The notes under the pieces were generated by a model. That model had not been told where the DNA came from, searched no databases, and saw only the letters and a program-made list of their open reading frames with translations. The position numbers were made by a program, and so were the translations under genes. A DNA stretch of 25,929 nucleotides from Oscillospiraceae bacterium (GTDB taxonomy: Bacteria > Bacillota > Clostridia > Oscillospirales > Ruminococcaceae), in the NCBI GenBank assembly GCA_016297165.1, contig JAEDHF010000009.1, forward strand, positions 1-25,929, in the 5' to 3' direction. Below are positions 15,439-23,517 of the stretch, piece after piece (position 1 is the first letter of the stretch; each line of letters starts with the position of its first letter).

Positions 15439-16113
15439 TCAGATATACTCATCAAAGAGTTTATATTCTCCCTCGAGAATAATACGGCAGAAATCCTTCT
15501 CGTCCTTTATTTCCCTTTCGGTGGCTATGCCCGAAAGCCGCTCCTGATTGCCGCTGTGGTTATCGCTTCCATGGGTAGGTCTTAAGCCGTAGCTGTCGGC
15601 ATATATTCCTGCCATACGGTTTTCGAAATCGGTACGGCAGGAGTTTATTACCTCACAGCCGTCGCATTTTCGGGGCAGTAAGCGAAGCATATCAATATAG
15701 CCTGCCTCGCGGAAGGGGTGAGCGTGGACAATTATACCTCCTGCGCTGTGAACGGCGTCACAGTAGGTGTTTACGTCCCAGTCCATAACCTCCGGGTTAT
15801 CAAGAAGCCACCCCTTATCAAGTCCGTAGGTCAGTAAATCCGTACCCCGAAAGCCGTATTCCCAGCCGAAAAATACATCAAGACCTATTTTCCTTCCGCA
15901 TTTCTTCGCACTTTCATAGCCCGAAAAGAGAACGTCAATCTTTTCTTTCCAGCTTAATCCCGAAGGTGCACAGGTATTTCCGTTAAGAAAGTGGTCGGTT
16001 ATAAAAATACCCTTAAAGCCACGGGATTTATAGAAAATAGCCTGATCCTCGCCGCTTACGCTTGCGCAGGCGCTGGCCTCCCTTGTGTGACAATGGGTTT
16101 CATATTTATTCAT
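15439..16113 (-). CDS. PHP-domain metal-dependent phosphoesterase
   Basis: A 224-residue PHP-domain protein. The metal-ligand motifs are visible in order: THCHT near residue 6-10, ITDHF near 38, GWEYGF near 83, VHAHPF near 129, and HGSDNH near 180. Related proteins hydrolyse phosphate esters (histidinol phosphate, nucleotides) or act as phosphodiesterases; the substrate here is not evident. It lacks any polymerase or helicase extension. Its ATG lies inside the last codons of alr (8-nt overlap, ATGAATAA), so translation is coupled to alanine racemase. Confidence 0.85.
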   Translation of the reverse strand: MNKYETHCHTREASACASVSGEDQAIFYKSRGFKGIFITDHFLNGNTCAPSGLSWKEKIDVLFSGYESAKKCGRKIGLDVFFGWEYGFRGTDLLTYGLDKGWLLDNPEVMDWDVNTYCDAVHSAGGIIVHAHPFREAGYIDMLRLLPRKCDGCEVINSCRTDFENRMAGIYADSYGLRPTHGSDNHSGNQERLSGIATEREIKDEKDFCRIILEGEYKLFDEYI

Positions 16114-17248
16114 AAACTGTTTTAACCTCGACGATTTTATTATCCCTTACGGCTACTCGGGGAACTCTCTTTCCGATAAGACAGAGCAGCTCGTAGCCGA
16201 TAGTACCTAAGCGGTCGGCGATATTATCCACCTTTATTTCCTCAATTTCGTCGGAATAAAGCTCGGCGATATCCCCTACCTTAACCTTAATTCCCGTAAC
16301 ATCCACCATCATCTGGTCCATACATACCCGTCCTATTATAGGGGCAGGCTTTCCGTTAATATAGACTACGCCGTTATTGGAAAGAAACCTGCTGTAGCCG
16401 TCGGCGTAGCCTGTGGGTACAACGGCGAGAACGGTTTCCCTTTCGGTAATATAGGTTCTTCCGTAGCTTACGGCGGTACCCTTAGGTACGGTCTTAAGCT
16501 GACATATTTCAGCTCTGAGCCTTAAAATAGGCTTAAGCTCCTTCGGAACAGGAAGCTCCTTATTGGGCATACAGCCGTAGGTAATAATACCGCTTCTTAC
16601 TATATCTCCCTTAAAATCGGGGTGATAGAGAATACCGCCGCTGTTCTGTGAATAAACGGGGATTCCCTTTTCACGTAAGGGAGCGGATATTTCCATAAGC
16701 CTTTCCTGCTGTTTTTTCGTATATTCCATATCCGAGGGTGTAAGGCTGTCGGAAACGGCGAAATGGGTATAAATTCCGCAGATTTCAAGATTACTGAGCT
16801 TCATAATCTTAGAAAGCTCCTCCTCGGTTTCTATGCCTATACGGTTCATACCCGTATTTACCTTTATATGTACCTTTATGGTACGGTTTTTGCCTGCCCC
16901 GTATTCTGAAAGAAAACGGGCGTATTCGAAGCTTCCTACCGTCTGCTCAAGGTCGTAGGAAAAGATTTCCTCCTGCCACTCCTCGTCACAGTAGCCGAAA
17001 ATAACAATCCTACCCTCGGGAAGAAGCTTTCTTAGCTCTATTCCCTCGTAAACGTTGGAAACTGCGAAATAGCGTATTCCCATACGATAAAGCTCACGGG
17101 ATACTATCTCGGCGCTATGACCGTAGGCGTCCGCCTTTACTACTGCCATAACCGCCTTATCTCCTGCCGTCTTTTTTATGTATTCTATATTAGCGTCAAG
17201 GGTATCAAGGTCGATTTCCGCCCATACACGCCTTAAAAGCTTACTCAT
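16106..17248 (-). CDS. alr: Alanine racemase
   Basis: A 380-residue PLP enzyme interconverting L- and D-alanine for peptidoglycan. The PLP-binding lysine is in VVKADAYGHSA near residue 38, the catalytic tyrosine in VSYGRTY near 263, and the C-terminal beta-barrel contains GRVCMDQMMVDVT. Length is normal. The ATG at 17248 begins MSKLLRRVWAEIDL and has GGATAAAGGACC upstream; the open frame continues a further 19 codons into the repeat arm upstream, which is not family-like. It is the first gene of the minus-strand operon. Confidence 0.95.
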   Translation of the reverse strand: MSKLLRRVWAEIDLDTLDANIEYIKKTAGDKAVMAVVKADAYGHSAEIVSRELYRMGIRYFAVSNVYEGIELRKLLPEGRIVIFGYCDEEWQEEIFSYDLEQTVGSFEYARFLSEYGAGKNRTIKVHIKVNTGMNRIGIETEEELSKIMKLSNLEICGIYTHFAVSDSLTPSDMEYTKKQQERLMEISAPLREKGIPVYSQNSGGILYHPDFKGDIVRSGIITYGCMPNKELPVPKELKPILRLRAEICQLKTVPKGTAVSYGRTYITERETVLAVVPTGYADGYSRFLSNNGVVYINGKPAPIIGRVCMDQMMVDVTGIKVKVGDIAELYSDEIEEIKVDNIADRLGTIGYELLCLIGKRVPRVAVRDNKIVEVKTVYE

Positions 17249-17276
17249 TCGGTCCTTTATCCTTTCGAAGAGATAT

Positions 17277-17305
17277 ATACTAATACCTGACCAACCTATA
17301 GACAA
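17277..17305 (-). promoter_or_regulatory. Possible weak promoter for the alr operon inside the repeat arm
   Basis: On the minus strand TTGTCT (17300-17305), 17 nt, then TAGTAT (17277-17282), each matching consensus at four of six positions. No better promoter is evident upstream of alr. If real, the element's arm supplies the alr promoter. Confidence 0.3.
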
Positions 17306-17435
17306 ATCCGATTGCTATAACCACGCCACTCTTCGTCAAGCTCACTTGACCGGCGCCAGCCGGACTGCGTTCGCTTTCCTCGATTGGCTGTGTTCTACCT
17401 TCCGTCTTTGCCTATAGTTTGGTTAGGTATTAGTA
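17278..17435. mobile_element. 158-bp MITE-like inverted-repeat element
   Basis: Left arm 17278-17306 and right arm 17407-17435 are inverted repeats matching at 26 of 29 positions, both ending in TA, which could be a TA target duplication as made by IS630/mariner-type transposases. The interior has two further adjacent hairpins: GTCAAG/CTTGAC (17335-17340/17345-17350) and CCGGC/GCCGG (17350-17354/17359-17363). No ORF or transposase is inside. The element fills most of the 327-nt gap between alr and the LCP-type gene. It could instead be a structured RNA gene or a bidirectional control region; no copies elsewhere in the window. Confidence 0.6.
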
Positions 17436-17451
17436 TTATTTTAAAAATCTA

Positions 17452-17480
17452 TTGTATTTTATTTGTATTTGTGTTAAAAT
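17452..17480 (+). promoter_or_regulatory. Sigma-A promoter with extended -10 for the LCP-type gene
   Basis: TTGTAT (17452-17457), 17 nt, TAAAAT (17475-17480), with TG one base before the -10 hexamer (TGT-TAAAAT). It leaves a roughly 90-nt AT-rich leader before the ATG at 17576, which has GGAGG upstream. Confidence 0.55.
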
Positions 17481-17575
17481 AAGATAAATATCATCTATGT
17501 TACATCTATACCTCTATATATTATATACTCTTTAACGGATAATTTCAACCTATTTTAAAAATTTTCGGAGGAAAA

Positions 17576-18541
17576 ATGGCAGTAAAAAGAAAAAGTAACT
17601 GGTATATATATCTTATAGCGCTTATAATCTCCTTTGTGCTTCTCGGTCTTTTTGTGAGCAGTATCTGGGACTCCCTGTTTCCTGCTTCCGAGGACGCAGC
17701 GAGCTATTCGATTTCCCATTCGGACTTTCGCCCTTCGCCGGACATAAAGCCTACCTATCTTGTTATGCTTTCCGATATGAAGGCGGCTACTCCCGTATAT
17801 TATATGCTAGCGAACTATCGTCCGAGGGAGGAAATGATTGTTTTCGTACCTCTTCAGGAAAATATGAAGGTTTCCTACGGCGGAAACGAGGGAAGTCTTT
17901 ACGAAATGTACGATAACTTCGGCGCAGAAGCGGTTATGGGCGGAATTAAGACGTCGCTGGGCGTTGAATGTAAGCATTACATCAAATTCGACCGCTTATC
18001 CTTTATCGACTTTATCGACCTTACGGGTAGCGTTTATGTAAATATTCCTGCAGATATTACCGAAACTGTTACGAAAACCGTTCTCGAAAAGGAAACGGTA
18101 GAGATTGACGGCGAAGAAAAGGAGGTTACCCGTTCGGTAAAGAAGGCTGTGGAGGAAATTGTTTTTCCTGCAGGAGTCTCCTATCTCGACGGCGAGAAGC
18201 TTTACGACTATATAACCTACGATTTCGGAAAGGGCGTTGACTATAAGCTTGCGGTTCATGGCGCTATGGCTATGAATATGCTGAACCGGAACTTCCGCAA
18301 CCTTTCCTCAACGGAAATACAGAAATTTGCCGAAAAGCTCATATACAGCACCGATACGGATATAACCATGAGCGATTACACAAATATGCAGTCCGTTCTC
18401 CAGTACACCTCGGAAAATACCATTAACCCCTGTGAATACTATATGCCCTACGGAGAAAACGACGGAGGCTATTTCATAATCTCGGAAAATTCAAAAGCTA
18501 CAATCCTCGACCGTCTCGGTATAAACCCCGAGGAAGAATAA
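17576..18541 (+). CDS. Divergent LCP (LytR-CpsA-Psr) family membrane protein
   Basis: A 321-residue protein with one N-terminal TM helix (about 9-32) and an extracellular domain. LCP features: YIKFDRLSFIDFIDLTGSVYVNIP (seen as FIDFIDLTGSVYVNIP), equivalent to the family's dF..lVD.lGGV.V, and FPAGVSYLDGEKLYDYITYD, equivalent to the LdGe.aL.Y.R block. LCP enzymes attach teichoic acids or capsules to peptidoglycan. The conserved arginines are missing: the usual YxRxR is YITYD, and the D..R..RQ region reads VDYKLAVHGA. It is therefore probably not a classical ligase. It is transcribed alone, divergent from alr, and convergent with the second flagellar operon. Confidence is for the fold, not for function. 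Confidence 0.7.
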   Translation: MAVKRKSNWYIYLIALIISFVLLGLFVSSIWDSLFPASEDAASYSISHSDFRPSPDIKPTYLVMLSDMKAATPVYYMLANYRPREEMIVFVPLQENMKVSYGGNEGSLYEMYDNFGAEAVMGGIKTSLGVECKHYIKFDRLSFIDFIDLTGSVYVNIPADITETVTKTVLEKETVEIDGEEKEVTRSVKKAVEEIVFPAGVSYLDGEKLYDYITYDFGKGVDYKLAVHGAMAMNMLNRNFRNLSSTEIQKFAEKLIYSTDTDITMSDYTNMQSVLQYTSENTINPCEYYMPYGENDGGYFIISENSKATILDRLGINPEEE

Positions 18542-18544
18542 AAA

Positions 18545-18576
18545 TATCGCAGAGCTTTCGGCTCTGCGATTCTTTA
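18545..18576. terminator. Bidirectional terminator between LCP-type gene and fapA
   Basis: ATCGCAGAGC (18546-18555) pairs perfectly with GCTCTGCGAT (18561-18570), loop TTTCG. On the plus strand TTCTTT follows. On the minus strand the stem is followed by ATTTTTATT. It begins 4 nt after one stop codon and ends 3 nt before the other, closing both convergent transcripts. Confidence 0.85.
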
Positions 18577-20004
18577 TGTCATTACTATACCGTTATTATT
18601 AGCGTGGATATAGGTTTTATTCCTGTCGTGGTCGATAACCTGGCGGAATTCGCCGATATCGATAATGACCCCTACGAAAACGGTTGACCTTACATGAAGG
18701 GCGGCGGAGCCGGTAAGCCTTAATGCCTCCTCAACATCGGCAAGACGAGCTAAAATAGGCTCTTTCTCCGATTCCTTACGCTCTCTTATGCGTAAAGCCG
18801 CTTCCGCAAAGTTCTTACTCTCAATACTGGCGTTATCTCCCACGGCGAGCCCCTCAAGGCGCCAGTCGATTTTCTCGATTTCCTGTTCAATCTTTATAAG
18901 CGCGGCTTCGAGAGAATGCTTATTTTCTAAGCATTCCGCAGAATCTCCCAGCTTGAAGAGGGTTTTGTCCCTATGACGGTTTCCTGCCATATTGCAGTAA
19001 ACCTCCCCCATACATTCGATTGTTCCGCCGCTTATAGTACCCTGTCCCTCGATGCACTTAATTTCCATTACCGCCTTTGTCTTGCTTCTTATGATGAATT
19101 CTGCGGTAATTGAATCTCCTGCATTAAGAACACAGGCGGTAAAGCCCTTACAGATTATACTTCCGTTTTTCGAGGTAATAACACAGTCCATGGCCTCGCC
19201 GTCGATTGTTACGTTTCCCTCCGCTTCGATAATGACGCCGTTCGCCTTTCCGCATATATGAATGCTGTTTCCTGCCTTAACGTAGGCCTTTTCGCTTACG
19301 TTTCCTTTAATAATAAGGGCTCCCGAATAGTTTATGGGACCCGAAGCGGCAGTTATATTTCCCTCGATAATCTGTTCGTTTACGACGCTGTATATGCCGT
19401 TTATTTCCGAAAGAGTTCCCGAAGCTGTAGCGATAAGACAGTCTCTGCTCACCGCAATATTATCTCCGCATTTAAGGCTTACGGGTCTTCCCATTGTGGA
19501 TTCGATGGTCTCGCCGCAGACGTTCATACCGAATTTACCCTTGGTTGGCTCAACGATGCGGCAGATAATATCTCCTGCCGAAACGATCGCCTTTCCGTCC
19601 TCGTTTTTCCGGAAGCAGGGCATAAGATGACCGTCGTTTCCTTTTTCGGCGTAGGTACCGTAGGCGATTACGGTATAGCGGTTGAAAAGCTGCTTATTTA
19701 CCATATTCATTACGGCAGGAGTACTTACGCCGTAAATAACGCCTGCCTCCTTAATTGCGTCGAAAATATCGTTTATGGTATAGGGTCTGTGCTTTTCCGT
19801 GTGGGAATTTACGATAACGGAGGCGGACATTTTATCCTCCGCTATTTTTACGGAAATAACAGAAACGGCGCCATTTATGCCGACGCCGCTCCCCATTTTA
19901 TCATCAGCAAAGGGATTCTTGAAGCTTCCTTTTCTTTCGGGGTGCTCTATTTCATCAATAATGCTGTCGAAAAGGTCCTCAAGCGCCCTGAATTTCTCCT
20001 CCAT
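18574..20004 (-). CDS. fapA: FapA (DUF342) family flagellar assembly-associated protein
   Basis: A 476-residue DUF342/FapA protein. Visible: an N-terminal domain with YGVSTPAVMNMV, a middle of repeating short beta-strand turns rich in Gly (SGALIIKGNVSEKAYVKAGN, then GNVTIDGEAMDCVI and GSIICKGFTACVL), typical of the FapA right-handed beta-helix, and a C-terminal coiled coil (about 365-435) plus short tail. FapA proteins are linked to flagellar assembly and polar localisation in some bacteria, but the biochemistry is poorly known. It is the last gene of the second flagellar operon, 11 nt after cheD, with only a weak ribosome binding site. Confidence 0.85.
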   Translation of the reverse strand: MEEKFRALEDLFDSIIDEIEHPERKGSFKNPFADDKMGSGVGINGAVSVISVKIAEDKMSASVIVNSHTEKHRPYTINDIFDAIKEAGVIYGVSTPAVMNMVNKQLFNRYTVIAYGTYAEKGNDGHLMPCFRKNEDGKAIVSAGDIICRIVEPTKGKFGMNVCGETIESTMGRPVSLKCGDNIAVSRDCLIATASGTLSEINGIYSVVNEQIIEGNITAASGPINYSGALIIKGNVSEKAYVKAGNSIHICGKANGVIIEAEGNVTIDGEAMDCVITSKNGSIICKGFTACVLNAGDSITAEFIIRSKTKAVMEIKCIEGQGTISGGTIECMGEVYCNMAGNRHRDKTLFKLGDSAECLENKHSLEAALIKIEQEIEKIDWRLEGLAVGDNASIESKNFAEAALRIRERKESEKEPILARLADVEEALRLTGSAALHVRSTVFVGVIIDIGEFRQVIDHDRNKTYIHANNNGIVMT

Positions 20005-20015
20005 TTGCTAAAATC

Positions 20016-20498
20016 TCAAATATAAACTTTTCCCTTAATAGCCGAGCTTACCTCAACAGAGCCGTTTTCCGCAATAAAGGTTACGGTTCTTCCGTAGTTA
20101 AGACCCGTATCCTGGGCAACAATCGGAATACCGAGAGAGGAAAGAACCGCCTTAACCGCAGCAATATTCCTTTCGCCTATATTGAACGTACCGGAGGTAG
20201 TCTGGAACATAACTGCGCCTCCTGCAATTTTAGCGACAAGACCGCCGGAGGAAGCTCCTCGCCGCTTCATTTCCTGCACCATATCGGGTATTGCGGTATC
20301 GGCGAACTTCATTCTTGTACTGTGTCCGTCGGTAATAGCCTTACTGTCGGGGAGCATAATATGGGAAAGTCCCGAAATTCCCGTATTCTTATCGTAAATA
20401 CAGGTACCTATGCAAGAGCCGAGAGCGTACGTAATAAGCATATCGGGGGCTTTACAAATCTTCCAGTCGGAGATTCCTACTACTATTTTTTCAGCCAT
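20016..20498 (-). CDS. cheD: Chemoreceptor glutamine deamidase CheD
   Basis: A 160-residue enzyme that deamidates chemoreceptor glutamines and is regulated by binding CheC. The catalytic triad positions are visible: Thr and Cys in TYALGSC (Thr six residues before Cys, as in the family), and His in GLSHIMLP. The C-terminal VAQDTGLNYGRTV block is typical. The ATG at 20498 shares one base with the cheC stop (TGATG); an in-frame GTG three bases upstream would also serve. Tight coupling to cheC fits the known CheC-CheD complex. Confidence 0.93.
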   Translation of the reverse strand: MAEKIVVGISDWKICKAPDMLITYALGSCIGTCIYDKNTGISGLSHIMLPDSKAITDGHSTRMKFADTAIPDMVQEMKRRGASSGGLVAKIAGGAVMFQTTSGTFNIGERNIAAVKAVLSSLGIPIVAQDTGLNYGRTVTFIAENGSVEVSSAIKGKVYI

Positions 20499-21118
20499 CA
20501 CAATACACCCAGCTTTCCAAGAAGATTTCCGAGAGAATCTATAGTAGGAAGAAGAAGCATCTTAGACCGTACATTGACATTACCGAGAACGATATTGTTA
20601 TCTATATAGAGGAGCTTATCCCCCATCTGTCCCATCTGTGCAGCGGGGGCGCTCATTATAGCGCCAAGCATATCTACCGCCATTTTCGGAACATCGACGT
20701 CGATAAACATATCCGCAAGCTGTGAAATTGCATTTACATAGGACCCCGCCATAATATTTCCTATCTCGTGGAGAGCGGATTTTTCGCCCTCGTCGATAGC
20801 TACGAGGTTTTCGGTCTGATGCCCGAAGAAGGTTTCGGTTATTACGGAAACGAGCTCCTTTTCGAAAAGGAACATTATCATTCCGTCGATATCTCCCTTT
20901 ATTCCTACGAGAATACCTGCAACAATCTTTTCGGGACCGCCTGCGGCGTCGATAGCCTGCTGGAAATCGAGGATTTCGACTACGGGAACCTCGATATCTA
21001 CCATAGTATTAAGCATCTGGGAAAGAGCCGTTGTTGCATTTCCCGAACCGATATTGCCTATTTCCTTGAGAACGTCGAGATGCATAGCCTCAAGGTCTTC
21101 ATAATTTTTGATTGCCAT
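20498..21118 (-). CDS. cheC: CheY-P phosphatase CheC
   Basis: A 206-residue chemotaxis phosphatase with both active-site motifs intact. Site 1 is DVLKEIGN and site 2 is SALHEIGN, each fitting (D/S)xxxExxN followed by exactly 22 residues and a Pro. Two complete sites distinguish CheC from FliY fusions and from CheX. The C-terminal part includes the CheD-binding region. It is preceded by flgG and followed, with a one-base overlap, by cheD. No CheY or CheA is encoded in the window. Confidence 0.94.
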   Translation of the reverse strand: MAIKNYEDLEAMHLDVLKEIGNIGSGNATTALSQMLNTMVDIEVPVVEILDFQQAIDAAGGPEKIVAGILVGIKGDIDGMIMFLFEKELVSVITETFFGHQTENLVAIDEGEKSALHEIGNIMAGSYVNAISQLADMFIDVDVPKMAVDMLGAIMSAPAAQMGQMGDKLLYIDNNIVLGNVNVRSKMLLLPTIDSLGNLLGKLGVL

Positions 21119-21138
21119 AATAATGCCCTACCTGTATA

Positions 21139-21915
21139 TTATCTTAAATTATTTGCTATGTTCATAAGCTCGTCGGAGGTGGTTACTACCTTAGCGCTGA
21201 GCTGATAGGAGCGCTGTGTTTCTATAAGGTGCACCATTTCGGCGGCTAAATCCACCGTTGACATTTCGAGAGCGCCCCGGACAAGCTCCTTATCCTCGCT
21301 GGGTACTGCCTCTCCCGAGCGGTCGGTTATTGCGAAATGGTTATCCTCGCTCTGGTCAAGTCCGAAATTGTTGGGTACGGAATACTGCCCGATAAGCCTT
21401 TCTAAGGCTCCATAGTCGATAGTTGTGGTCTGTACCTCTTCCGTTCCCGTAACTACGCCGTTTTCGTCATGTATTTCCCTTGTTTCCACAACAAAGGGAA
21501 CGATAATATGATTGCCCTCGTTATCAAGAACGAACTCGCCTCTGCCCGAAACAAGCTCCCAGTGATCCTCAATCTGTGTAATCTGGAAGGAGCCGTCTCT
21601 CGTCAGGTAATCGTCGCCACGCTCGTCCCTTACCATAAAGAAATTATCGTTAGCGATAGCGAAATCCAGGGGCTGTTCCGTCTGGACGAAGGAGCCTTTA
21701 TCCCACATAAAGTCGGTTTTCATTACATATTGCCCGTGACCCGTCTGCCATTCCGGCTCCGTTGCACGCTGTATTGTGTATATGCAGTCCGCAAAGCTGG
21801 GACGAAGGGACTTAAAGCCTACGGTATTGACGTTTGCGATATTATTGGAGTATATGTTCATGCCGTTCTGCTGGCTTATCATGCCTGCTGCGCCTGTGTA
21901 AAAGGATATATTCAT
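21139..21915 (-). CDS. flgG: Flagellar rod protein of the FlgG/FlhP type
   Basis: A 258-residue flagellar axial protein. N-terminus: MISQQNGMNIYSNNIANVNT, with the bb-rod NNIANVNTVGFK motif. The middle has the FlgG/FlgF/FlgE beta domain (YLTRDGSFQITQ). The C-terminus has VDLAAEMVHLIETQRSYQLS and ends in MNIANNLR, the FlgG-type C-terminal helix. By order (second after another rod gene) and C-terminal signature it is the distal rod protein FlgG (FlhP in Bacillus), although FlgF/FlgG distinction in Firmicutes is loose. AAAGGAAGGGTAAGG precedes the ATG. Confidence 0.87.
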   Translation of the reverse strand: MNISFYTGAAGMISQQNGMNIYSNNIANVNTVGFKSLRPSFADCIYTIQRATEPEWQTGHGQYVMKTDFMWDKGSFVQTEQPLDFAIANDNFFMVRDERGDDYLTRDGSFQITQIEDHWELVSGRGEFVLDNEGNHIIVPFVVETREIHDENGVVTGTEEVQTTTIDYGALERLIGQYSVPNNFGLDQSEDNHFAITDRSGEAVPSEDKELVRGALEMSTVDLAAEMVHLIETQRSYQLSAKVVTTSDELMNIANNLR

Positions 21916-21945
21916 ACCTTACCCTTCCTTTCTCTGTAAGCAGTA

Positions 21946-22683
21946 TTACTGAACAGAAGCAATATCCACGGATTTTGAGTTTATATTGTCGAGAGCCTTT
22001 AAAATAGCGCTGTTTGCCTGATAAAGACGCTGCGCCTCCATCATCTGGGTAACCTCCTTGTTTCCGTCAACGTTGGAGTGTTCCCATGCTCCCTGTATAA
22101 TATCAAAGATTTCTCCCTCGGGGAGAGCTTCGTTACCCTCATAGCGCATAAGGTTATTTCCGATTTTCTCCACGTCTGCGTCAGGTGGGATATAGGTAAG
22201 GAGAAGTCTGTCCACAATCTCGTTGTCGATAAGGATTGTACCGTCGTTCTTTATAACGAAATTATCGGTTCCGAGGTAGATATCGCCGTTTTCACCCTGA
22301 ACTCTTCCCGCCTTTCCGAGAACGAGATAGCCCTCTCCGTCCAGCTCCCACTGACCGTTTCTTGTCTGATAAACCTGCCCGTCCCGGGCCGCTATATTGA
22401 AATACATATTTCCGAATACGGCAACATCAAAAACGCTGTCCGTAAAGGTAAAATTACTCTGTTCGAGATTGGTTTTAGATATGTCAACATAGGTCTGCAA
22501 AAAATGACCCGAGGTTTCCTGCCGCTCGTTAACAAGAATAAGCTCGTCCATAAAGGTGTTCATTACGATTTCATCCTTTTTATAGCCTGCAGTATTCATA
22601 TTAACGATATTATTTCCTATTGCGTCAAGCTGCCGCTGTTTTACCAGCATACCCTGCGCCGCATTGTAAAAGCCTCTTAACAT
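21946..22683 (-). CDS. flgF: Flagellar rod protein of the FlgF/FlhO type
   Basis: A 245-residue flagellar axial protein. N-terminus MLRGFYNAAQGMLVKQRQLD with the bb-rod motif GNNIVNMNTAGYKKD; middle domain with YQTRNGQWELDGEGYLV; C-terminal helix VTQMMEAQRLYQANSAILK. The ATG at 22683 has AAAGGAG 9 nt upstream; an in-frame GTG two codons earlier is too close to that site. It follows fliA and precedes the FlgG-type gene, the flhO-flhP order of Bacillus. The name flgF is by position and is less certain than the family. Confidence 0.85.
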   Translation of the reverse strand: MLRGFYNAAQGMLVKQRQLDAIGNNIVNMNTAGYKKDEIVMNTFMDELILVNERQETSGHFLQTYVDISKTNLEQSNFTFTDSVFDVAVFGNMYFNIAARDGQVYQTRNGQWELDGEGYLVLGKAGRVQGENGDIYLGTDNFVIKNDGTILIDNEIVDRLLLTYIPPDADVEKIGNNLMRYEGNEALPEGEIFDIIQGAWEHSNVDGNKEVTQMMEAQRLYQANSAILKALDNINSKSVDIASVQ

Positions 22684-22718
22684 CTGCACTAACTCCTTTC
22701 AGAATGTATGTGCTCTTT

Positions 22719-22738
22719 ATTGCCATAGAAATGGCAAT
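22719..22738 (-). other. Hairpin between fliA and flgF
   Basis: ATTGCCAT (22719-22726) and ATGGCAAT (22731-22738) form a perfect 8-bp stem with a 4-nt loop, beginning 3 nt after the fliA stop. No T tract follows on the minus strand, so it is not a typical terminator; a processing or stability element is possible. Confidence 0.5.
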
Positions 22739-22741
22739 TCT

Positions 22742-23485
22742 TCAATCACGGTTCATATACTCCTGAAGCTCGTGCTTCAATAGGAGCATAGCCTTCGAAT
22801 GTATCTGACAGACTCTCGACTCGGTAACGCCGAGAACCTTTGCTATTTCGTTGAATTTAAGCTTTTCGTAGTAGTAGAGAGTAACAACCTGCTTACTCTT
22901 TGGCTTAAGCTGATTTATTGCGTCGGCGATAACCTGCTTGAGCTCCTCGTCATAGAGCCTTGCGTCCGCCGCCTCGCCGCCGGGGGTATCGAAATTATCC
23001 TCGTAGAGAAGCTCCTCAAAGGAGAGGGTAATTGCTCCTGCTGCTTCGGACATGGACTTATCCAGCTTTTCTCTCGTTACGCCCATATATTCCGCTATTT
23101 CATCATTCTTAGGATGACGCCCCAGCTTTACGAAAAGCTCGTTATAGGCGGCGTCAAGCTCCTTTCCGAAATGGCGGACGTGACGGGGGACCCAGTCCTG
23201 CTTTCTTACGAAGTCGATTATAGCGCCCTTTACCTTTAAATTAGCGTAGGTTTCGAACTTTACGCCCTTTTCGGTATCGAAGCTATCTATCGCCGACATA
23301 AGAGCGATAACGCCCTCGTTTATTATATCCTCGGTAGCGGCGTATTTCGAGTAGATATTTCTTAAAGAAACCGCAATTATACGGACAAGCTCAAGATAAC
23401 GAAGAACAATATCGTTCCGGAGATTTATATCGCCTGTTCTATGATATTCGCCGATAACCTCGATAACGTCGAATTCGTTTTTCAT
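22742..23485 (-). CDS. fliA: Flagellar sigma factor FliA (SigD, sigma-28)
   Basis: A 247-residue sigma-70-family factor of group 3. Region 2 contains IINEGVIALMSAIDSFDTEKG and KGAIIDFVRKQDWVPRHVR (here the short pattern IDFVRKQDWVPRHVR marks SigD/WhiG). Region 4 contains EIAKVLGVTESRVCQIHSKA, the helix-turn-helix for -35 recognition. It would switch on late flagellar and chemotaxis genes. A clean GAAAGGAGGATAG precedes the ATG. It directly follows flhA with 32 nt between, without the flhF, flhG, cheB, cheA and cheW genes that stand here in Bacillus. Confidence 0.95.
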   Translation of the reverse strand: MKNEFDVIEVIGEYHRTGDINLRNDIVLRYLELVRIIAVSLRNIYSKYAATEDIINEGVIALMSAIDSFDTEKGVKFETYANLKVKGAIIDFVRKQDWVPRHVRHFGKELDAAYNELFVKLGRHPKNDEIAEYMGVTREKLDKSMSEAAGAITLSFEELLYEDNFDTPGGEAADARLYDEELKQVIADAINQLKPKSKQVVTLYYYEKLKFNEIAKVLGVTESRVCQIHSKAMLLLKHELQEYMNRD

Positions 23486-23517
23486 GAGCTATCCTCCTTT
23501 CGGTTATTTATATGCCC

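Noticed and set aside
19258..20025. Long plus-strand open frame opposite fapA
   Set aside because: It is a shadow frame of fapA; the translation shows no recognisable pattern and it crosses the start region of fapA.
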